Shown: piece after piece, positions 21,476 through 34,523 of the stretch
Position numbering within the stretch: position 1 is the stretch's first letter
Layout: each line of letters begins with the position of its first letter
Source: Monosiga brevicollis MX1
Lineage: Eukaryota; Opisthokonta; Choanoflagellata; Craspedida; Salpingoecidae
DNA: 64,000 nt
NCBI RefSeq assembly: GCF_000002865.3
Contig: NW_001865068.1
Location: 186,357-250,356 of the forward strand
Direction: 5' to 3'
Made by a program: the position numbers and the translations under genes
Notes under the pieces: generated by a model
The model's input: only the letters and a program-made list of their open reading frames with translations
The model's database searches: none
Told to the model about the DNA's origin: nothing

Positions 21476-24400
21476 TTACAAAAGATAGGCTTGGCGTGTG
21501 CTGCTCGCTGCTGCATTGAGCACCGAGTCGCTGGGGTCCACGCTCACGGGAATGTTGACAGTCGCACAAGCCAAGCCTTGCGCACAGGCTTGTACCACAA
21601 TCGGTGGCTGACTAGACGGTGCAGACATGGGTATCACCTAAGAAATGATGAAGTGAGACAGACATGAGGAGCAAAACATTGCTGGCAAGCATAGCGCGAC
21701 GACAATACGCCTCACCCGGGTGCGTCGGTTGCTGTCCACGTCAACAAACTCAAGTAGATCGCGATCGCCCACAGCAACCGTTGTCACTTGCACAATGCCA
21801 CGCATCAGGCCGTGGAAGGCGCTGCGCCAAGTGGCTTGATTAGGTTCATGGCAACGTGGATCACCGTTCCCGACAGCCAGCACCCGACCTGCGACATCCA
21901 AGAAAGAAATTCTGAGTTGACGAGAAAACCAATACATGCTGACAAAACGAAGGCCTCAGTCACGAACCGGGTCCCGATAGGATAGCAAGTGTCACGTTGT
22001 TCGAGGCCGTGGGCACGACCTGCATCATGAAGTTTATCGAGAAAGCCGGGTGAGAGGCGCAGTGGCTAAAGATGTGGTCAGTGCAGGCCACCACGAATTG
22101 GACTACCTGGCCTTGAGCATCAACGACTTCCACGCGCAACAGCGCTGCATCCTAGGACGAAGCCACGGGAGTCAAGGCAGCCAATTTGCACCTGCCCAAG
22201 CCTGCCAGAGCATTCTCACAGTGGGATGGCAAGCGCGCACCTGGCCATCGGCGTAAAGGGCCTTGCCAGTGCCAGTGACAGGGCTGGGGGCGTCAAGGGA
22301 CACTCGCAGGCCCGTGGGGGCACCGGGCTTGAGGCGCGAGTACGAGGCAACACCTTGGCCAGCCTTGTCGAGAGCTACCACGGTCAGGTTGTGACTCACA
22401 GCCGCCGACACCGAGCCAAAGCCATAGAACGGTATGTCAATCGTCTCAGTGAAATTGCCGTCGACGTAGACGGCCACCTTTTCGGTGTTGGCGTACACAT
22501 TGAAGACGTGTGTTTCAGCCTGATCACTAAGGCAGTTGCCAGCTTGAAGTGACAAGATTTGGCCTGAAGATGAGTTGAGTGTCCATTGTTGATTGCTGGC
22601 ATCGGAACAGCTCCAGAGTCCAACGTTTGGTCCTGTTTGATCGTAGACATCGAGGCACTTGCCATTGCTTCGTGCCACAAACATCTTGGTCGTGGCATTG
22701 TAGCTTTAGAAGGAGTCACGGAAAGAGACACCAGAGCAGATGCGGATGCATGCAGTCACATGAGGGAGCGGACCATGATCAAGCAGCAAGGTCAAGTTCG
22801 GGCGATTGGATCTTTGTTTTGCCGACCTGAAGAGGTCATTCTCGGTGCACACACGCAAAGGTAGCGGGTAACAACCCGAGCTGTTGTCACATGTGCCACC
22901 GATGCACAAGCCCGTATCTCGATTGCGCAGCTGGCCGTTTGTAAAATCAAACGTCTACCCAAGGCAAGATGTAATGAGGGCTATGCTTTGAATGAGACAA
23001 CCACCCGTGGGCTGGAAATTTGGAAGGGGTGGCTAGTGAGCTGAGGCTCACTTGGGTGCTGCCAGCAATGCATGGAAGAACGACAGCGGCGTGGGGCATT
23101 GGTGGCTGCTCTCGTAAATCTTGCACAATATACGCCTGAGGACAGTCCATACGATGAGTCACCGATTCCATATGGGGCCACAACCAGGGCACGGCAGACC
23201 TGGTTCGATGCGCCCACGGGCGGCCGATCGGCCGAGGACTCTGAGATATTGCCAAGCCACCAACTACGATACCAATATGCTGCAGCTTTGCTGAAACCTG
23301 GCATTGTGCACGGTGCCAGATAGTTGAGATATGCACCACTCACAAATACTGACCGGGTGAGATCGGGAGGGTGCTTACCACTCAAATCATAAGAGCCAAA
23401 GGAGCTGCTTTTGTGGGGCCAACCGTTGTCTGCTGGCTCGCCGTAATAGTCGAGAGCAGTCTATGAAACGCAAGGTTTTGCATGCCAGGTTGCAACTCAG
23501 CCCGCGGTTGTACTTTCCAATTCTTAAAACTGGGGACGCAGCCTTCCCGGGCCACCCTGCCAGCTACTAACCCAGACCATTTGGCCCACGATCCAGTCGG
23601 GCGCTTCTGTCCAGTTGGTCTGTGAGGACACGCAGGGTGCATTGAAGTTGGACAGTGTGGCAATGGTGTCGTTTTCAACCAGTTCACCACGCATAGTTGT
23701 GCAGCTGCAGGGCCGCACATAAAGTCGTGTGCAGCGCGCGTGGGGGGCGGATTTCCAAGTGTGGCGGCAAAGTAGCCAGACACAGAAACAAGGCGCGGGT
23801 CATCCAACGGAATGACTAGTGAGCAAACAGTATGTCGATTTGGTTTGTGCAGGCGTAACTGCTGCCATTGCGGGTGGTACCTGCAGCATTCGGAGGCATA
23901 GGATGGTCGATTGGGAAACTGGGTGTGCAACTGATCAAACTTTCCGTAGTCTTGATGGGAAAACCCCTGGTGATCAAGACAAGTGGTGAAGGAAGACGCC
24001 ACTTATGCAGTCAGCAACGCGTCCATAACACACCTGAACATCGAGCAAATTGGACAAAAGATCGCCAAACGTAAACATGTTGGCCAACACGGCTCGCGAT
24101 CCATCGTAATAATAGGTGATGTTGCGAAAACCAGGACCGCCAGTCTCCAAGTCACCCTCACAGCCAACCTGAAGAGTGTGCATGGACGTGTGAAGTTGTC
24201 AAGAAAGCAGCGTCGGCCAATCATAGAAGCCGGGGTGAGTGGCGCCACAGCTCTTGGGGAGTAGTGGCTCGGTAGGTGTGTAGACTACAGCCCAGTGCCG
24301 GCTTGTGGCCGAGCGAGTTGGCTGACCTCGTTACAGAAGGACCAGATGATCACTGAAGCGTGGTTGCGATCGCGACGCACAAGGTCGCCCATGTTGGCCA

Positions 24401-27076
24401 CATAAATGGAGCTGTTCGAAAACAGCCGGTTTTCATCCATGACCATGACCCCCAATCGATCCAAGATGTCGAGCAAAGCAGGAGCAGGGGGCTGTCAAGG
24501 CAAGGGGCATCATCAAGTACAAGGGCAACTTGAGAGTTGAACTAGGCAAATAAAAGGTTTTGGGTCGAAACGGCACAGGTGACATGGTACGGACGTTGTG
24601 GCTCATGCGCCAGCTGTTCCCGCCCAGGCCGCGCACAGCTTGAGCGCGAAATAAATTGATACGATCCAACACGGCCGTGCCGACACCTACACCAGCATAT
24701 AAATACGGTAAGCATGAGAGGATGAGATCGGTTCTTTGTCTTTTCATATGCTCGTCTAGCATCTTTGCGGACGAAGCGGGGAGGGATGGGAGGCAGCATT
24801 TGTGACCCACCCTCAAAGTCATTGTGGTTGCAAAACCCTCGAGACTTGACGTGTGCATCGTTGAGGAACAAACCCTGGCTGGCTGTCCAGGTTGTTGAAC
24901 GCATGCCCACGGTCACGTTGATGGCATCCACGGGTTCATCATTTACCACGACCGTTACGACCAGCGTGTACAGCCAGGGTCGGGCAACGCTCCATAGTTG
25001 GGCATTGGCCAGGTCTACAGTGCCACGAATCTCGACCTATCCGGTGTGATGAGGTTTGCAACCAGTTACGACTAGACACATATGGACACTTGGATACGAG
25101 TATCGAGGGAGGATATGAGACCAATCGGCTCGATTGGCCTACCATGTGACCAGATGCTAGCGCAGTGCTTCCAGTGGTATTATGGGCTACGCGAGAACCT
25201 GTATATCGTTCAGACCAGAGTAGCAAAGGTGGGATGAGGCGAGGCAAGATACGTGTATGCATTGCATTTAAGCTTGGCAGATGTGAACAATGACGACCTT
25301 GACTCCAAAGTTCGAGCACCAAAGAAGCTGCAACGGCGGTGGTTCTCCAATTTCGAACTTCAGCGCGCACATGGGTGATGGTATCTGCAACATCTCCATC
25401 GACAGGGCTGCGGCGGTTTCGATGAGCGTTGTCCGCAAGTTTACGTGAAGAACAGATTGGGAAAAAAAAAAAAAAAAGAAAGAAAGCAGGAAGGACAAGA
25501 CATCCAATACTCAAAGCGCCCCGGCGCCCCGATGGTAGTTCAGGCCTTGGCAAGCTTCTTCTGTCTGTCTGAAATTGGCGACGCTTACGTTTGGCCGTGT
25601 CTGATGGGGGAAGTCAAATTAGCATAGGAGCCGATGCCATCAGGTTGGACGTGGACGTGGTCTGTTCGCGTCAAAAAAGCATGCCTGTAGATGCCTCCAC
25701 CCTCGTACCACCTACACAGAGAGTTTGAATCAGGAAACGAGGTTTTTCATTGTACGTGGGTGCGCCCGTACACGGGCCAGCCCATATTGCGTGGGCTGCC
25801 ACATGCGGAATTGACGTTGATTGAGGAAAGATATCATCACGGCCACGAACCAGCCGCTGCCTGTGGTGCCGTCAACGTAGACGGCCAGCAGGTTTGGGGC
25901 AGTTGTATTGCCGTAGCGCAAACTGCTGATGTTGTCAAGCCGAACGGCAAAGGAGGTATAGCCGCAATCATGGACATGTAGAAGCTGGCCGTTGAGAAAC
26001 ACGCCAGAAATTCGAAAAATGCCTTCAAAATAGATCCATATGGCGCTGCTTTGCCAATCTGCGGGGATAAAAAAGTGCTTGCGATACCATGACACGTTGC
26101 GCGGCAAATAGGAATGCCCTCCTGCGGGGTCATTGGGGTTGTAGGCTCCTTCGATGACAAAATCGTGCGGCAGATCCACCACGCGCCATGCGCTGTCGTC
26201 CAAAGACACGTCTACGGATTGAGTGCGCCAAGCCCCGGCAGACTTGAGCTGTACTGACTGTGGTGAAATTTAGCCAGAGCATATGTTGTCATGTGTACAC
26301 ACTGGCTCCGGCAGTTGGCACGGTGACGCTCCCGCTGACGTTGCGACCTTGCCCCATCCAGCCAGTGCTGCTCGGTCGACAATACTCTTCTTGACCAGTC
26401 CAGCATCCGGCACCCGTGGCCACTGCAGGGCTGTGCGAGGATGAGACAGCGCGCAGCACGCCAGCACAAAGATGCACATCCGGCCGGTCAGATCGCTCAT
26501 TGGAAGCGAGGGAGGAGTGGTCACACAAAAGGTGACGCCTAGGAGGTTTGGAAAACTCACTCAAGCCACTGCCAGGTAGCGCAATTGGGATCTGAGCAGC
26601 AGGCATCACGACAGGCAGATGCAGATGTGTTTCCCTGCAGATACGTCGGCAACCAAAAAAACAAACGATGTGGGCCAGTGATTTGTCAAGCCAAAGCGGC
26701 GTCATCGGAGCCTGCCGACAGGTGTGGCAGCGGTAGCCAGTCGGACCTCAGCATTAGCCGTCAGGCCGATGCAATGAATGTCACTCTTGTTGTAAGGGAA
26801 CGCATTTTGAGAGCAGGTGGCGCTCGTGCCAATGGGGCCGAGATAGTGGCGCCAGGCAAAGTCAAAGGGCACGATCGTGCGCTGTCAAAATCCAAACAGA
26901 TCGACTGATGAGGCAAATCATCCATCTTCTATGGGTGTGCGACCAACAACAAGAGCGCCCCGAGGCCTCACCGAAGCATCAACCGCCGCTGCCCCAAGCA
27001 CAATCACCGCACAGAGCGTCAAAGCAACCTGGAACCAGCCCTGTCCCACTTGCTGCTGCTGCTGAACACGAGCCAT
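21476..27076 (-). CDS. Secreted glycoside hydrolase family 2 enzyme with ricin-B-like module
   Basis: A long minus-strand gene of roughly 20 exons and about 1,100 residues (estimated). Exon 1 (26972-27076) encodes a signal peptide (VALTLCAVIVLGAAAVDA). Next come VPFDFAWRHYLG, a Cys-rich insert (CRDACCSDPNCATWQW), the sugar-binding domain (WRVVDLPHDFVIEG, then GSGWWYEGGGIYR split over an intron), a beta-sandwich, and the TIM barrel. The barrel shows RGFCNHNDFEG, GGNSWRMSHN, VMVMDENR, RDRNHASVIIWSFCNE with the acid/base Glu at 24327-24329, and YASECC with the nucleophile Glu at 23889-23891. After WTALDYYGEP comes a ricin-B-like lectin segment (CLDVYDQTG, SNQQW, about 22560-22950), inserted before the C-terminal sandwich (YANTEKVAVYVDG, then VGNGDPRCHEPNQ). 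The last exon is 21476-21637. It likely cleaves beta-galactosides or beta-glucuronides outside the cell; which sugar cannot be told. Confidence 0.9.
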
Positions 27077-27939
<863 letters not shown>

Positions 27940-30900
27940 CTAATGGAAACGCGATCGACCGCTTGGTCCAGAGTCAGGCACAGTGTCGAGCCGCTCCAGG
28001 GCAACGACAACAGCACGATGCCATGCCTCGACATTGCCCCGAAACGCCAGCTTGATCTCCTGCAACGCAAACACGCGCTGATCAGACCAAACCAAGGAGG
28101 GGGGCAGGCAAGTTGAAAAGGGGGCGGAGGCCAAATATATTTTCGAGCACGACTCACGCTGCTATAAAAACGGGCAAGAGTGGCCAGGAGACCGTCAACG
28201 GCATGGTGCCACCCGCCGAGAGAGGGAAGGGGCGGTTTGGTGGTGGCCAGCACCTGGCGCTTGGCGTTGAGGGTTTGTGCCTCCAGTCCTCCAGACTGCA
28301 GACTTCCTCCAGCACCTTGGGCCCACGGCTGCTTCTCGGCCGCCGCCAAGGCCGTGTACTGGTAGGAGACTTGCTCCAACAAGCGAGGGAGCTCGCGAGC
28401 CACAGCAGCAGACCTGTGGGACAAGCATTGACCATCGAAATGAGTCAGCGATCTCATCAAGGATGCAAGAGGGATGGCCCTATTTTTGTTGTAAAACTCG
28501 AGGAAAATCAAAAGAAAGGTGCAACAGCATCACCGATACGAACATGGCCTTATTGTCTTGCGCCAAGGTAACGACACGCTGGAGAATTTGAAGAGAAAGG
28601 ATGGCTGGAAGTTGTTGACACAGAGACTGGTACATGGCAGCTCGATGCGGCGTAAACATCAAGACTTGCATGATAGTCCATCTGGGTGATTGTTTTCCAA
28701 GCACACATTTGTAATGAGACGCGACTTGACGTGCTCTCACGGAAAGAGTTATGTTTGAATCACAAGGTGTCGAGGCCAAATTCGAAGCTGAAAATTGCAC
28801 TGGGAGGGATAGCCACAAAGATTGAGATAGGTTCTTCATACCGTTGTAACCATCCCCAGACTGCTCCACGGATCGTCCTGAGCCAGCGCAAGGGCCACGC
28901 GCGAAGTGGGCTTGCCTGGGCTCGCACATATGCATCATAAGCTATCCAGGGTCGGGGGGGGGGGAGGAATCGGATCAAACCCAAAACGTCACTGCTAGCA
29001 CGGCGGCCTACCTTCTGAAGGTCGAGGAGATGGAAGGTACCGCCGGAAGGATCGCTACGATAAGGTTCTTTTGCAAAATACGCCACGAGATCTGGTACGC
29101 TGCCGAAGCGTCGGTGCTTTGTGTCTTCCATCAGCTCAAAGCCTATTTGCATGCAAGGCCGCGCCTGAGACTGAATGCACTGGCTATGCGCTGCTCGCTC
29201 TGCGCTTCCAATGCATGAAGGAGCCAACCAACGCGTGTCAGTAAGACCAGGGCACTCACAGTGGTCCTTGTGCACGATAGTCCCAATCCAGTGCGTGGCA
29301 GCATGAATGGCTTGGGTTGCACCTCCACTCGACCCGCCTCGTGCATCATGCACTACTGTCAGGCTGAAGCAATCGTTGCGGGGGTGCCGATGAACCACAA
29401 AGCTACCATCCTCCTACAGGATCAGAACAATATTCCAGCGTAAGACGGCGAAAAGCACACCGTGTTCGTTTCAAGCATGTCACCCGCACCTGATGACGCA
29501 GCATCTCAAAGGCATCGGCCACATCTAGCTTGGGCTGAAACCAAGCAGCTTCGATGCGCAGGGCCAGTTGTACACCGCGGGCCTGTGCATTCAGATCAAG
29601 TGGGGGTCCCAGGATTAAAATCAGCAATGGTAGTTTGACACAACCGCACGCGCCGACAAGTTGGGCAACTGCATTTGAGATCGCAAACCTGATCAAGCAT
29701 GCTGCGGACGGCTCCGGGACGCGACACGTCTTGCAGCGAGCTGTCCGTTGTCTACATACATGTGGAGGTAAATTGAACAATGTTACGGGTGCGGCCACAG
29801 GTAGCGGGTGGCACATTAGCGTCTTGCCGATGAGTACCGACCGTGTGCATATGGGCGACACCGTGCTGCTGCCAGCCAACTCGTGGGGCAGCCACAGTTC
29901 GTGGAGTGGAAGGCCTGTGATAGACAAGACGGGTGTTTGTCATGAGAACCAAACCAAATCGACCAATAGAGCGGCTGATGGGCCGGCTTGGGCAAGGCCA
30001 GGCAAGAGGTACTTGCGTGGCAGAGGTGGTCAGAGGCCCGATGGACGGATCCACCTAATGCAGTTGTTGTTTCCTTATGAGTGCGGAAGAGGCTTGTCTT
30101 GATGCATGAGGTCGGCACGCTCCCCCATACCTGAGTGGCGTGCGTGAAGAGACGCTTCAAAAGCTGGTCCAAGAGGGCCGACCAAATGTCGGTGCGGCCA
30201 GCCAGGTTTTGAAACCACGAAGCCACGATGGCCGGGGCCTGGGCCGCATACAAAACCTGTACCAAGCTAGCCAGGGCGGTCGTGGTGACGCAGGCGTCTG
30301 CAGTGTGGCATGATTAAGCAGGGTGAGGCATCAAGGAAGCAAGATGAGCAAGGGCTCGAAAGGCAGCAGGTGCGCACCGTTGCTGTCCATGGCACTCTTA
30401 ACGTCGGAGATGGAGGATAGGGTCAGAGCTGGTACTGGGGGCTGCTCGGGGCAAGAGAAACCAATTGGGCTTGAAGTGAGGAACGAAATAAAAGAGGAAG
30501 TAGGGCACGAGTGGCGGTTGGGTACCCACTTCAAGACAAAAGGCGAGGGCAAGCTGCCGGAGGATGTCAAGGTGAACAGCCACCCCCCCTAGGGCCAAGA
30601 AGAAGATCAAGCTGCCTGTCCAGGACAGAGAAATCAAGTCGTTGGCTAGAGTGGCGGACAGCAAGATCACTAGGGCAGCAAAGACGCCCACAGTGCCGAG
30701 CGCCATCTTGGCTTGCCGGCGATATGCTTCGGATACCACTGCCACAATTCTGTTCGTGTTACCATGCATGACGTGTTGGGAGCAGGAGGCATGAGGCTGG
30801 GCGACGATGGGGTACTCGGGCGATAGGAAGTACGTCAGCCAGGCTTCTTACCTGCGCACCAGCTTCAAGTGTACAGGTGCCTGATAGGCCACAAACTATT

Positions 30901-31025
30901 GATTGGGGCGAGGGAGAAAGTATGAGTGAGCTTTTTTTTCGAGGGGGATGTTATCGTGGCAGATTAGAAACCACGTCGAGGGATAAGTTTTGAGTTCCCT
31001 TATGGACAGAGAGGACAGGCGAGCG

Positions 31026-31061
<36 letters not shown>

Positions 31062-31915
31062 AACGTGTCAGGACGTGCCTTGAAGCTGGCAAAGTCAAAA
31101 TGTGTTGTACCAGCCGCAAAAGCAGCGACCAGACTCATTTCGGTGCGAGTGAGCGTTGGCCTAGGTTGGGAGCGAGGTGCACGTGAAGTCAGGTTGGGCA
31201 AACAAGAGCAGGCGTGCAGAACTGTGCAGCTGCTGACCAAGCGGCTCGGAGAAAGAACGCCGCGGCAAGAGCAGCCGAGGCGAGGCAGGCGCCTTCCCGG
31301 AGGGTAAAAGGCTGTCAGAAACAAAACATGATAGACACCATGATGAGCAAGCAGTTCATAGAGTCACCGGCACACTGTCGGGAGGGAGCACGATGCATAC
31401 CGCAACGAGCCAGCGCCTGTAGCGACTGGCAGGCGGAGGCTCCGAGACTACAGGTTGCAAGCCCGTCGCAATTATGACGAGGTAGAGCGTGGGTGCATGG
31501 GTGCGGGTCAGTGTAAGTGCATCGCTGAGCATGGGAAGCAGAGCGCGGGCGTTGGCCACATGGGTCAGCGAAAGACGAAAACGGACCATAACAATTTGAT
31601 GCAGCCACCAGCAAGTGGATCCAGGCCATTAAAACGGCAAGAGCAGACCACACCACATCAAAGGCACCTGAAGCAAGCAGGGGAGGTGAGCGCTGCATCC
31701 GACCCGCTGCCCACCAACACCTTTGCAAAAGCGCCCTTACCGGCAGTGAGCCAGGCAAGACAGCGAATGCTCAGCAAAGTTACAACGAACACAGCCAGAG
31801 CATAAGCCGTAGCAAGAACGGCGATATGCTGGCTATACCATGCTGGCGCCGTAGCCCCGGTACGCTTCCACCAAACCCGCCCAAAGCTGGGGCCCTGTCC
31901 TGCAACCGCCACCAT
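27940..31915 (-). CDS. Multi-membrane-segment protein with an SH2 domain lacking the FLVR arginine
   Basis: A minus-strand multi-exon gene. Exon 1 (31741-31915) starts MVAVAGQGPSFGRV and holds one membrane segment (VLATAYALAVFVVTLLSI). Later exons add further hydrophobic segments: DVVWSALAVLMAWIHLLVAA, then ALGTVGVFAALVILLSATLA and LISLSWTGSLIFFLAL. Helical regions follow (LASLVQVLYAAQAP, LLDQLLKRLFTHATQ). Exons 29490-29582, 29260-29413 and 29012-29142 join in phase as an SH2 domain: AAWFQPKLDVADAFEMLRHQ, EDGSFVVHRHPRNDCFSLTVV, THWIGTIVH, then CFELMEDTKHRRFGSVPDLVAYF. The FLVR position reads FVVH, so the phosphotyrosine-binding Arg is His. A helical tail (YQSLCQQLPAILSLQILQRV, SAAVARELPRLLEQVSYQYT) ends at SGRSRFH. 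I do not recognise the whole. Exons between 29582 and 30130 and between 30900 and 31700 are uncertain. Confidence 0.7.
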
Positions 31916-32314
31916 CTCGTCCCGGTCGCGTGCACACACACACACACACACACACGAGAGAGAGAGAGCGAGCTCGCCAAAATCTTAATAAATGCGAACG
32001 CAGTGAAAATTCGCAAACGTGAATCAAGTCTGGTGGTATAAAGTAAAATACTTATTTTGAGCTTTGAACTATTTCTCGGGATTTCTCTCTTTGTGTGTGT
32101 GTGTGTGTGTGTCTTTCTCTCTCTCTGTCTTTTGCGCATTTCACGCCAGACCGCGCAGGTGTGTGTGTGCAAGACGCGTCGCTATTGGCTGGGCAGTTGC
32201 CCATCTTCACAGCAGTTACCACGGCAGGGGATTTTTGCTCAGACATACAGGTACATGCGCACGCACACACGTCAACACGTGCGGTTGAATCAGGTCTAGA
32301 CGGGGCGAGCGGCT
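31916..32314. promoter_or_regulatory. Divergent 400 bp region between SH2 gene and COQ7
   Basis: The two start codons are 399 bp apart and point away from each other. The gap contains (CA)n then (GA)n at about 31931-31968 and (TG)n then (CT)n at about 32093-32128. A shared promoter is inferred from geometry; no core element is identified. Confidence 0.4.
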
Positions 32315-33082
32315 ATGGCAGAGCAGAGCCATGGTGGATTGAATGACGCTTTGTCTTGGCTGGCTCTCACTGAGGGGCTTGTGCAACTTGATGCTCCCAG
32401 GTCATTTGCCGACAACATGGGCAACCTCATCAATGGCGTGGCGCCGACGAGGCCCCTGCCGACACCTTTCCCTGTCTCGCCCAACGACTTTGCTGCTGCC
32501 ATGGCCGAGATGGATCAGGTCCGTCGCGAAGACCCGTGGCTGGTGCAGGCCCTTCGCTCTGACCACGCAGGGGAGCTGGCCGCCGTGTACATTTACCGCG
32601 GCGCTCGCGACGCGGCTCGCCTCCGGCCCTTACCCGAGGGCGTGCACCACTTTGTCAACCAACACCTGGAGACGGAGCGGGGCCATCTGCACTACTTTGA
32701 GACGTTGCTCGAGCGCCGCGAGCGGTCTTGGCTCTCGCCAGTCTGGCTCGTGGCAGGCTATGCGCTCGGCTTCTTGCCCACCCTGGCCGGCCCTCATGCC
32801 TTGTATACCACCATCCACGCTGTGGAGACCTATGTTGAGGAACACTACAACCATCACATCACCCCATTGCTCGCGCGAGGCCCCAAGAATGCTTATCCCA
32901 AGCTCACAGCAGCACTGCAGGAGTTCTGCTCGGACGAGGTCGAGCACGCCGTGGATGCCGGAGACCGCTACGGCTTTCGCCAACTCGAAGATGACTTGCA
33001 GGGCATTACCTTGGCTCGTGCTTGGTCCTTCATCGTGCGCCACGGTTCGGCTACTGCCGTCGCCATTGCGAAGCAAATATGA
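32315..33082 (+). CDS. COQ7: 5-demethoxyubiquinone hydroxylase
   Basis: An intronless 255-residue gene for the di-iron monooxygenase that hydroxylates demethoxyubiquinone in ubiquinone synthesis on the matrix side of the mitochondrial inner membrane. The iron ligands are visible in order: Glu in RSDHAGELAAVYIYRGA, ExxH in HLETERGHLHYF, Glu in TIHAVETYVEEHYNHH, and ExxH in FCSDEVEHAVDAG. The hydrophobic surface helix WLVAGYALGFLPTLAG is present. The N-terminal about 65 residues lack the strong Arg-rich amphipathic signature of a presequence, so targeting is not obvious. The ATG at 32315 is the first in frame. It may share a promoter with the SH2 gene. Confidence 0.96.
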   Translation: MAEQSHGGLNDALSWLALTEGLVQLDAPRSFADNMGNLINGVAPTRPLPTPFPVSPNDFAAAMAEMDQVRREDPWLVQALRSDHAGELAAVYIYRGARDAARLRPLPEGVHHFVNQHLETERGHLHYFETLLERRERSWLSPVWLVAGYALGFLPTLAGPHALYTTIHAVETYVEEHYNHHITPLLARGPKNAYPKLTAALQEFCSDEVEHAVDAGDRYGFRQLEDDLQGITLARAWSFIVRHGSATAVAIAKQI

Positions 33083-33510
33083 ACTGGAATGAGATGTGCG
33101 CGTTGGGCTCTGCACCCTTCTCGGCCCAGCCTTCTTCCTCGTCCCCCGTAGCAGCCCTGGTCAGCGTAGATCGTTCAGTCAGGCCAATGTCTTTTTTAAG
33201 CCGTCTTCCCCTGGCCGTGCCAGGACCCCATCGTAAAACCTTTCTGGGCTCGTGCATGTCGACACCGACGCCCCGCCTGCCCTCCACCAACCATAATGTC
33301 ATTGCACTTAATTCACGAGTAACATTCACATCTCAATGTGTCAATGGGCCCTCTCATTGCGGGTTGAGCCGAGTGCCTCGATTGCTTTTTATGATAACAG
33401 AAAGGGGCTGCGAAAAGGCAACACGTGCGTCACAAGCGACGACACCATGGTGGGCGCGGCCCAGGAGATGCCGGCAAGCCTTGTACTAGTGTGCCAAGCA
33501 TCGTGTGGCC
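33083..33510. other. Convergent 3' flanks, no gene seen
   Basis: This is a 428 bp gap between the stop codons of COQ7 and the minus-strand MMADHC gene. No open frame with recognisable features and no repeat stands out. Confidence 0.5.
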
Positions 33511-34204
33511 TCACGACGGTGGGAGTTGACTGACTGGTTCTGTCAGGGGTGCCCGGGTTAAAGCCGGGTCCAGCGCACCAAGACAATCACGGGCCGCCTC
33601 GGGCGTCAAACCCGACAGGAAGAGGGTGCAGGGATAAACGGCAGTGCCAAACAGGTTGTGATTGAGAATGGAGCAGCAGTTGGCCGCAATGACGTCTTGC
33701 TTCAAGAGCATTTGGGCTCCGAGAACGTCGGGGTAAAAGCTCACGCGGCGGTCCGTCTCCATGGGGAAGCCCGAGACGGGGTCAGTGTAGTCGGCCCAGC
33801 CGCCAGCCGCGCGCACCGCGGCCACAAACGCGCGGGCATCAGCAAAAAAGCCCTCAAGATGCCGCTCTTTCTCGGCCTCCACCTCTGCACCTACGCCCAC
33901 CAGTGGCATGCATGTGCGTCGAAAGAGTGGCACAATGATCATGCCACGCACATCCACCTGGTCGCCAAAAATGTGCCGGAGCTCTCGCTCAATCTGCTTG
34001 GGCACCCTGGGAAGAACAAGCCAAATGGGCGTCTTGCACGGCCAGCACCCACCCTGCATCTGCATCTGCTTACAGGTCCAGGAACGATCAATCAACTTAC
34101 GTGTGCATGGACACCTCCAGCTGACCCTCACGCACCAGCTGTGGCAGCATGATGCAGGTCTTGCCCACCCGTGGCCGTGGCGGCGCTGCCTGTTCTTCCG
34201 TCAT
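33511..34204 (-). CDS. MMADHC: Cobalamin trafficking protein CblD
   Basis: Two exons, 34101-34204 and 33511-34006, join in phase to 199 residues. CblD partitions vitamin B12 between cytosolic methionine synthase and mitochondrial methylmalonyl-CoA mutase. The family core is clear: HIFGDQVDVRGMIIVPLF, then FVAAVRAAGGWADYTDPVSG, TDRRVSFYPDVLG, SILNHNLFGTAVYPCTLF and LTPEAA, matching the GYWADFIDPxSG and GxxVxxxSIFTxATP landmarks. The N-terminus is short, without the long mitochondrial leader of the animal protein, so a mainly cytosolic form is possible. It diverges from the Arf-like gene 320 bp away. Confidence 0.9.
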
Positions 34205-34523
34205 GCTGCTCTTGTCACAGTGAAATAAATTCACCCCTCGAAAATAAGGAAGATCATTTGTCAGATTCAGCCATCGGCTATTTTGAGGAAGCTTTCTTTC
34301 CTTAATTTAGAAGATGTTGCCAACTCTGGTCCAAAGTGAAAGGTCAAGGGCTGGAGTCAAGGGCTGGGAGTCGTTTGACCGACATGTGTGTGGAGTGCCA
34401 GCGTTGAGCGCGGGGGGGAGTCATTTGCATCGTTGGACATGACGGGCGAAACAGTGTTGGAGCAGGGGATGACGGTTTGGCATTTACTTTCATGTTGACG
34501 GCTAAGCCCCGCTGAGCAGTGAC
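34205..34523. promoter_or_regulatory. Divergent 320 bp region between MMADHC and the Arf-like gene
   Basis: Two start codons lie 319 bp apart in opposite directions. The region is AT-rich near 34220-34320 and lacks the long simple repeats found in most other 5' flanks here. Promoter function is inferred. Confidence 0.35.
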
